Assembly (NCBI GenBank): GCA_027068235.1
Contig: JAMOUE010000176.1
Coordinates: forward strand, 1-10,330
Direction of reading: 5' to 3'
DNA: 10,330 nucleotides
Source of the DNA: Deltaproteobacteria bacterium
GTDB taxonomy: Bacteria > Desulfobacterota > Dissulfuribacteria > Dissulfuribacterales > QOAL01
Part shown: piece by piece, positions 6,290-10,330 of the stretch
How positions within the stretch are numbered: the stretch's first letter is position 1
How the letters are laid out: each line of letters begins with the position of its first letter
Program-made: the position numbers and the translations under genes
Notes under the pieces: model-generated
Database searches by the model: none
Seen by the model: the letters and a program-made list of their open reading frames with translations, nothing else
Told to the model about the DNA's origin: nothing

Positions 6290-7529
6290 CGGTTTCTGGC
6301 CCAAAGGGCTTTCCAGCTTCAGACACAAAGGCTACAGGGTCTTTCTTTTCGGACAGGCCTTAGCCCTTTTGGGGACCTGGGTCCAAGGGACTGCCCAGCG
6401 TTGGCTCGTCTTGGAACTTACAGGCGATCCCTTCCATGTAGGGCTCCTTGGAGCAGTTGCAGGACTGCCCATCCTCTTTTTCTCCCTTGCCGGGGGAATC
6501 ATGGCAGACAGGATGCCAAAGGTCTCTTTTCTCATCTTTATCCAATCCATCATCATGGCCCAGGCGTTGATATTTGGCATCCTAATAGATATTGGCGCTA
6601 TCAGCTTTCCAAGTATCCTTTGTCTTGCACTCATACTTGGTACGGGTATGGCCTTTGAGGTACCTGCCAGGCAATCCCTGGTCTACGACCTGGTTGGAAG
6701 GGAGGACATAACAAACGGCATTGCAATACATTCGGTTGCATTTAATCTTGCCCGATTTGGCGGCCCGGCACTAGCTGGCATATTGATGCAGGCTGGACTT
6801 ATGGCAGAATGTTTCTATTTCAAGGCCATATCTGCCATTGCAGTGATTGGGGTGCTTTTTTACATAAAGAGCCGATATGCCAGTTTCAACCGTCCATTAA
6901 AGACAAAAGGCGGTTCCTTATTAAAGGATGTTAATGAATTGGCATCGTTTGTAAGGGAAAAGAAGGTGGTATTCTTTATCCTTCTTAACATCATGACCTT
7001 TGGCGTGCTCCTGCTGCCATATTCCATTTTGCTGCCATCACTTGGAAGAGACGTCTTGGGGCTAAACGCAAAACTATATGGCTTCATGTGCGCTGCAAAC
7101 GGTCTTGGCGCACTTTTGGGCGCAGGATTTGTTGCACAATTTGGCCATTTGAAAAACAGAATGAGATGGTGGCGTCTTGGTGCAATGCTCTTTCCTGCAT
7201 CATTAATGGCCGTCTCTTTCAGTAGGAACTTCCCTGAAGCATGTCTGCTTTTGTTCATAAGCGGTTTTGTAATGGTCATATGCTCTACAAGCGCCATAAG
7301 CCTTCTTCAGATCTTTTCCGCAGATGAATTGAGGGGAAGGATAATGGGGCTTTTTACAACTTCATTCATGGGGCTTTTTCCATTTGGAAGCCTGCTACAA
7401 GGTCAACTTGCCTCAATGTTCGGAGTGAGGCAAACACTCTTTGTATGTGCCTTCATAGCCTTTGGCATCACCTTGCTGCTAATTAGGCTATCTCTAAATA
7501 ATCCCATCTCGCATACAGGCTCTAAATAA
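6258..7529 (+). CDS. MFS transporter, EntS-like (MFS_3-type) exporter
   Basis: An inner-membrane carrier of the major facilitator superfamily, up to 423 residues, with about 12 hydrophobic segments. The N-terminus has the hallmark of the EntS/MFS_3 group: GQALALLGTWVQGTAQRWLV (32-51), then the cytoplasmic loop motif A as GGIMADRMPK (79-88), and AFNLARFGGPALAGILM (161-177) in helix 5. The second half repeats the pattern, with a charged loop around HLKNRMRWW. Members export siderophores, drugs or macrolides; the substrate here cannot be read from sequence. The start is uncertain: the first possible codon is TTG at 6258, inside hemB, with no clear ribosome site. TTG at 6270 is a possible later start, and a CTG at 6282 has AAGGG only a few bases before it. 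Membrane-proximal sequence begins near residue 18, so any of these would keep the transporter intact. The overlap implies coupling to hemB. Confidence 0.85.
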   Translation: MPKILQGPLSNGFWPKGLSSFRHKGYRVFLFGQALALLGTWVQGTAQRWLVLELTGDPFHVGLLGAVAGLPILFFSLAGGIMADRMPKVSFLIFIQSIIMAQALIFGILIDIGAISFPSILCLALILGTGMAFEVPARQSLVYDLVGREDITNGIAIHSVAFNLARFGGPALAGILMQAGLMAECFYFKAISAIAVIGVLFYIKSRYASFNRPLKTKGGSLLKDVNELASFVREKKVVFFILLNIMTFGVLLLPYSILLPSLGRDVLGLNAKLYGFMCAANGLGALLGAGFVAQFGHLKNRMRWWRLGAMLFPASLMAVSFSRNFPEACLLLFISGFVMVICSTSAISLLQIFSADELRGRIMGLFTTSFMGLFPFGSLLQGQLASMFGVRQTLFVCAFIAFGITLLLIRLSLNNPISHTGSK

Positions 7530-7537
7530 TCTAAATC

Positions 7538-7578
7538 TTGCAAAAGGTAATATCTTAATGCTAAATTTTCGAAAATTT
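7538..7578 (+). promoter_or_regulatory. Possible promoter with a perfect 16-base palindrome ahead of the 133-residue gene
   Basis: TTGCAA (7538-7543) and TAAATT (7562-7567), 18 bases apart, each match four of six consensus positions. The perfect palindrome AAATTTTCGAAAATTT (7563-7578) covers the -10 and the likely start of transcription, a position suited to a repressor. As RNA it would be an A/U-only stem followed by a U run, so a weak terminator for the upstream operon is an alternative. The palindrome is certain; its role is not. Confidence 0.35.
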
Positions 7579-7598
7579 TTTCACAATGGAGGAAAATC

Positions 7599-8000
7599 AT
7601 GTCCGAACCAGCAATCACAGATGAATTTCTTGCCAGCCTTTTCCCTGCAGAACGCACAGATGAATTTTTTGATGCCCTTTATGGCGGTGCAGAGGCAGGT
7701 GCATTTGATATATCTCTAAGATATGGTGGGTTTAACAAACAAAACCAGACCCTGATAATAGAATTTGTCTTAACAGAACGTCCAGGCCAGTGTATGGCTT
7801 GCAATCTCACTTACGGCCTTCCACAGGTATTTGCAAGGCATCCTATTATAAATTTGAAGGAAATCATCAACCAGATAAGCAAAAAGCTGGAAGGAAAGTG
7901 GCAGGTTGAAGAATGGCAGATCGGTTCAACGCAAGTTGTAGATCCAAAGGTCAATACAATACCGGTATTTTTAAAACTTAAGGATGTCTCAAAAAATTAG
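7599..8000 (+). CDS. Conserved-looking small protein of unknown function
   Basis: A 133-residue soluble protein with no signal peptide or membrane segment. The ATG has a strong GGAGGA site five bases upstream, and codon use resembles the operon genes, so it is very likely expressed. The N-terminal third is acidic with DEFLASLFPAERTDEFFDALYGG (residues 8-30 in two overlapping stretches). The middle reads as a beta-rich segment (TLIIEFVLTE, 51-60), then one CX2C pair (C65, C68), a helix (LKEIINQISKKLEG, 86-99) and a final strand. I do not recognise a characterised family. I have an unchecked recollection that small proteins like this in sulfate reducers and relatives carry the misleading database name 'pancreas/duodenum homeobox protein 1'; nothing in the sequence supports a homeobox. 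It follows the MFS gene by 69 bases on the same strand, perhaps as a separate transcript. Confidence 0.75.
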   Translation: MSEPAITDEFLASLFPAERTDEFFDALYGGAEAGAFDISLRYGGFNKQNQTLIIEFVLTERPGQCMACNLTYGLPQVFARHPIINLKEIINQISKKLEGKWQVEEWQIGSTQVVDPKVNTIPVFLKLKDVSKN

Positions 8001-8014
8001 GGTCTTTGTTCTAG

Positions 8015-8120
8015 ACCAATGGGCCTAAGAGAAAATAAGATTACGCGGACCAAATGTCAGGTGGGGAGGAAAGGGCGGGAGAAAAACCCGCCTTTACCAG
8101 AGTCGCTGTTTTCCATTGGT
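8015..8120. repeat. Eight-base inverted repeat pair flanking the convergent gap
   Basis: ACCAATGG at 8015-8022 and its exact reverse complement CCATTGGT at 8113-8120 bracket about 90 bases that include the GC-rich hairpin. The pair could extend the secondary structure of either read-through transcript, or be chance at this length. No target-site duplication or transposase is nearby. Confidence 0.3.
8070..8095. terminator. GC-rich hairpin between convergent genes, probable bidirectional terminator
   Basis: GGCGGG (8074-8079) pairs with CCCGCC (8087-8092) across a seven-base loop. AAA (8070-8072) and TTT (8093-8095) extend the stem past one bulged G. It lies between the end of the plus-strand block (8000) and the end of the antitoxin gene on the minus strand (8132), the expected place for shared termination. 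The T run after the stem is short on both strands, so it is not an ideal intrinsic terminator. Confidence 0.55.
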
Positions 8121-8131
8121 ATTTCAATAGA

Positions 8132-8407
8132 TTATGCCACTTCAACACGTAGGGTCTTCCCTAAAGCTCTAGCAATCTTTTCAAGTGTAGAAAGTTTGAT
8201 ATCTTCAGCATGATTTTCAATCCTTGAAATTGCAGACTTTTTAGTATTGAGCTTCCTAGCAAGTTCCTCTTGAGTTAAACCGGCTTCCTCTCTAGCCAAT
8301 TTTAGCATTGCTCCAATCTTAAACTGCTGATAACCAAACTCATAATTTTTGGCAAATTCGGGATCTTTAGTTTTTCGCTTCTCAATATATTTTTGGAGAT
8401 CGCTCAT
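8132..8407 (-). CDS. HigA-like antitoxin with XRE-family helix-turn-helix
   Basis: A 91-residue DNA-binding antitoxin, the second gene of a HigBA-type pair. The first 30 residues are a charged helical arm, followed by a Cro/C1-type helix-turn-helix over about 31-85. AREEAGLTQEELARKLNT (38-55) holds helices 1 and 2, and KKSAISRIENH (56-66) is the recognition helix. The ATG at 8407 overlaps the toxin stop as ATGA, yet has its own strong AGGAGG site eight bases upstream. It can therefore be translated independently of the toxin. It should bind and neutralise the toxin and repress the shared promoter, where a TTAACA-N4-TGTTAA dyad is seen. The family call is firm; neutralisation is inferred from gene order. 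Confidence 0.9.
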   Translation of the reverse strand: MSDLQKYIEKRKTKDPEFAKNYEFGYQQFKIGAMLKLAREEAGLTQEELARKLNTKKSAISRIENHAEDIKLSTLEKIARALGKTLRVEVA

Positions 8408-8757
8408 TTCTTTAACCTCCTTTGCAAATAATCATTTTTTCTGGCTTCAGCAATTTGTATCGCTCGTTTCGGTGTTTTTTGTGTTTTCTTTTGAAATGCA
8501 TGAGTAAGTACAACTAACTTTGGACCATCCCAAAAGCCGAGAATCCTGAAAATATTTTTATCCCAAATTACTCTAACTTCCCAAATATCTTCAGTATTAA
8601 CTAATTTTTTAAAATAATGAGAAGGAACCTTAGGTAACTCTTCAATCAGCTTCAAAACCCATGTAACCTTTTGTGCTTCTTTGGAAGATAACGAATCTAA
8701 AAACTCCTCCACAGGGCATTTGCCAGAATCTGTCCGATAAAAAATTATTTTACGCAT
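8404..8757 (-). CDS. RelE/HigB-superfamily toxin (phage Gp49-like type)
   Basis: A 117-residue toxin of the RelE/ParE fold, Gp49-like (HigB-related) branch; members usually cleave mRNA at the ribosome. The family pattern is visible in order: FYRTDSGKCPVEEFLDSL (6-23), YFKKLVNTEDIWEVRV (48-63), FRILGFWDGPKLVVLTHAF (70-88) and KKTQKTPKRAIQIAEARKNDY (90-110, given here in two halves joined at RAI). Basic residues R62, R71, K90-K91 and K94 are candidates for RNA contact. Toxin-before-antitoxin order fits HigBA. The ATG at 8757 fits the family N-terminus, but it has no Shine-Dalgarno sequence and lies about seven bases from a predicted -10, which suggests a leaderless message. The pair is clearly more AT-rich than its neighbours, consistent with horizontal transfer. 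There is no sign of inactivation. Confidence 0.88.
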   Translation of the reverse strand: MRKIIFYRTDSGKCPVEEFLDSLSSKEAQKVTWVLKLIEELPKVPSHYFKKLVNTEDIWEVRVIWDKNIFRILGFWDGPKLVVLTHAFQKKTQKTPKRAIQIAEARKNDYLQRRLKK

Positions 8758-8763
8758 TAATTA

Positions 8764-8791
8764 ATATTAACATACGTGTTAACTCTGTCAA
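8764..8791 (-). promoter_or_regulatory. Toxin-antitoxin promoter with autoregulatory dyad
   Basis: On the minus strand a consensus -35 TTGACA (8791-8786) is followed after 16 bases by TAATAT (8769-8764). The dyad TTAACA-N4-TGTTAA (8767-8782) fills the spacer and touches the -10, where bound antitoxin would block RNA polymerase. Transcription should start about seven bases after the -10, that is at or beside the toxin ATG at 8757. Confidence 0.6.
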
Positions 8792-8889
8792 GAAATTCTA
8801 GAAGGTGAACAAGTTTGTTTTTTTTACTTATATTTCAATACATTGTTCAAGTTTTCTATGAAAATCAACAAAACTAAGGAAATTCTAGA
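8792..8889. repeat. Direct and inverted short repeats upstream of the toxin-antitoxin promoter
   Basis: The 11-base direct repeat GAAATTCTAGA occurs at 8792-8802 and 8879-8889. Between the copies, TGAACAA (8806-8812) and TTGTTCA (8843-8849) form a seven-base inverted repeat around a run of eight T. The 182-base gap between permease and toxin holds these repeats and the toxin promoter. I see no gene in it beyond a doubtful 17-codon frame at 8890-8943, and no good terminator for the permease. The repeats may mark the border of the acquired AT-rich segment. Confidence 0.4.
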
Positions 8890-8939
8890 TCAAGCCATAA
8901 TAACATCCACTGAATATTTTCTTTTAGTACGGACCAGTT

Positions 8940-10241
8940 TCATGAGACCAGATGATTTGGAGCCGATTTCTTGATAACCCTGCCCATGGAGACCCTTAAA
9001 ATGACCTCCAACATATAGGCGAGGAAGAAGGCTCCCAGAAGATAGTAGCCAATGTTTGGCATACTTCTTTTGGTGTAGTCGATTGCAATAAAAGCAGTGC
9101 AAAACATCCCGGCTATTGCAAGAATCAACATGAATAGATTGGCACCAGTCTCGTGCCTCTTGAACAGATGGCCTACATGGGTGAAGCCCTGAATCAGGAG
9201 CACGGCAATGGCTGCAACAGTGGTTACCTGTTCAAGTGTCATGAAGAGTATCATGGGAACAATGAGGGCAGCGCTTATTATTAGGCCCTCTGTGTTGTTG
9301 AATACGTTGTACTCATATTCCTTGGGAAGGGCCCCGTTTTTTGCAAGGGTGTAGCTGATTTCGCTCACGGCATAGAGGGTAGCATTTATGGCGCTTGCCG
9401 TGGCAATGAGCGCAGCAGCAGCCATGATCTTGAAACCAATCTGGCCAAAGGCGGGTTTGGCCGCTTCAGCAAGGGCATAGTCCCTGGCCTTTATAACTTC
9501 GTCCAGGGAGAGGTTTCCAAGCACCACTATGGACACAGAAACGTAAAGGATGGCCACGAGTATGATGGCAATCACCATGGCCCTCAGCATGTTTTTTTGA
9601 GGAGATTCCATGTCTTCCACGCTGTTGGTGATGACACTGAAGCCCTGATAGGCAAAAAATACCAGCCCAAGGGCATAAAACAGATTCATCACAGGCGGGG
9701 CCTCATCTATCTTGAGCCTTGAAGGGTCGATGTAAAAGGCGGCAGCCACTGTGAATATGACAAGTATGGCAAGCTTTATTATCACAATTAGGTTCTCGCT
9801 CTTTGCCACCCAGGACGCACCTATAAGATTGATGATAGTGAAAAGGAGGATGACCCCAACGGCAAAGGAGTTTATCCAGAAGTGTTGGCTGCCAGCCATG
9901 TAGGTAGCCGCATAGGTTCCAAAGCTCTTGGATACGGCAGCAAGGGTCACCAGTTGGGAAAAATAGAAGAGAACACCCAGGGAGCCTGAAAAAAATCCCT
10001 CTCCATAACCCTGCACCAGATATTCAATAATACCCCCTCGGCTGGGGTATCTAAGGGCCAGCTTTGCAAGGGAATAGCCGCTCAACAGGGCTATTATGCC
10101 ACCCAGCACGAAAGTTACCCATACGAGATTGCCTGCAATGGCCCCTGCCTGCCCGATGACAATGAATATTCCAGCTCCAACCATGGAGCCAATACCAAGA
10201 AATACTGCACTCCATAGTCCAAAGGCCTTTTTATTTTCCAT
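8940..10241 (-). CDS. APC-superfamily amino acid permease, ApcT-like (proton-coupled)
   Basis: An inner-membrane amino acid transporter of 433 residues with about 12 hydrophobic segments (LeuT fold). Helix 1 has the unwound substrate motif GIGSMVGAGIF (16-26), and helix 6 has FFAYQGFSVITNSVEDMESP (195-214), the usual APC pattern followed by PQKN. The stretch from that motif through GNLSLDEVIKARDYALAEAA (242-261) closely resembles Methanocaldococcus jannaschii ApcT as I remember it. The ApcT lysine in helix 5 that stands in for a sodium ion is matched by K156 in IVIIKLAIL, so proton coupling is predicted. The ATG at 10241 has a strong GGAGGAGA site two bases upstream of it at its near end. It is preceded by 89 bases with no recognisable gene and is followed by the toxin-antitoxin pair on the same strand, probably a separate unit. 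The exact amino acid carried is unknown. Confidence 0.9.
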   Translation of the reverse strand: MENKKAFGLWSAVFLGIGSMVGAGIFIVIGQAGAIAGNLVWVTFVLGGIIALLSGYSLAKLALRYPSRGGIIEYLVQGYGEGFFSGSLGVLFYFSQLVTLAAVSKSFGTYAATYMAGSQHFWINSFAVGVILLFTIINLIGASWVAKSENLIVIIKLAILVIFTVAAAFYIDPSRLKIDEAPPVMNLFYALGLVFFAYQGFSVITNSVEDMESPQKNMLRAMVIAIILVAILYVSVSIVVLGNLSLDEVIKARDYALAEAAKPAFGQIGFKIMAAAALIATASAINATLYAVSEISYTLAKNGALPKEYEYNVFNNTEGLIISAALIVPMILFMTLEQVTTVAAIAVLLIQGFTHVGHLFKRHETGANLFMLILAIAGMFCTAFIAIDYTKRSMPNIGYYLLGAFFLAYMLEVILRVSMGRVIKKSAPNHLVS

Positions 10242-10330
10242 TGTCTCCTCCTTCGACTACTAGAAATGATAAGCTCGAACTGTGCGCCTAAATAGTGGAA
10301 TAATAAAATTTTAAAAATATTTTCATGGCA

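Noticed and set aside
5810..6328. A 172-codon minus-strand frame
   Set aside because: It is antisense to hemB, whose catalytic and metal residues lie across the same bases; the product has no recognisable domain.
6860..7297. A 145-codon minus-strand frame
   Set aside because: It is antisense to the MFS transporter, with no ribosome site or recognisable product.
8001..8017. Hairpin GGTCT-N7-AGACC just after the 133-residue gene as the terminator
   Set aside because: It has only five base pairs and no following T run; the GC-rich hairpin at 8070-8095 is the better candidate.
8758..8939. Insertion sequence or integron attachment site next to the toxin-antitoxin pair
   Set aside because: No transposase or integrase is present and the short repeats do not form a recognisable attC or terminal inverted repeat.
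10242..10330. A promoter for the permease or a new plus-strand gene at the ATG near 10325
   Set aside because: The 89 bases are AT-rich, but no well-spaced -35/-10 pair stood out, and only two codons follow the ATG before the window ends.

Overview
The window looks like chromosomal DNA of a bacterium of moderate GC content, probably from the Desulfobacterota (former Deltaproteobacteria). That placement is inference from protein character, from the guaA-dnaE pairing and from heavy use of ATA, AGG and CTT codons; no rRNA or marker-gene comparison was possible. Every gene except dnaE appears complete, and dnaE runs off the left edge. No tRNA, rRNA, CRISPR array, insertion sequence or prophage structural gene was seen.

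Left block (minus strand, 1-2875): guaA (GMP synthase) is followed 12 bases later, in the same frame, by the start of dnaE (DNA polymerase III alpha). Only the PHP domain and the beginning of the polymerase core of DnaE are in the window. A 139-base divergent intergenic region with a small dyad separates guaA from the next block.

Central block (plus strand, 3015-8000): a tightly packed apparent operon. It holds (i) a 633-residue ClpX-like AAA+ unfoldase with a non-canonical N-terminus, an altered and lengthened substrate loop and a long C-terminal extension, but with the ClpP-docking IGF loop kept; (ii) a 126-residue stand-alone receiver-domain protein that has lost the phospho-acceptor aspartate and the other switch residues; (iii) hemB (porphobilinogen synthase), overlapping the receiver gene by ATGA; (iv) an EntS-like MFS exporter whose start lies inside hemB. 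A small conserved-looking protein of 133 residues follows behind its own possible promoter, which carries a perfect 16-base palindrome. The most interesting idea here is that the variant ClpX and the pseudo-receiver form an unfoldase-adaptor pair, comparable to ClpXP with RssB or CpdR, and that its linkage to hemB hints at control of tetrapyrrole synthesis. This is hypothesis, not shown by the sequence.

Right block (minus strand, 8132-10241): an AT-rich HigBA-type toxin-antitoxin pair (toxin first, four-base overlap) and, upstream on the same strand, an ApcT-like amino acid permease. The toxin promoter is close to consensus at -35 and puts the expected transcription start on or next to the A of the toxin ATG. 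The toxin would then be read from a leaderless message, while the antitoxin has a strong Shine-Dalgarno site. A GC-rich hairpin at 8070-8095 lies between the convergent central and right blocks.
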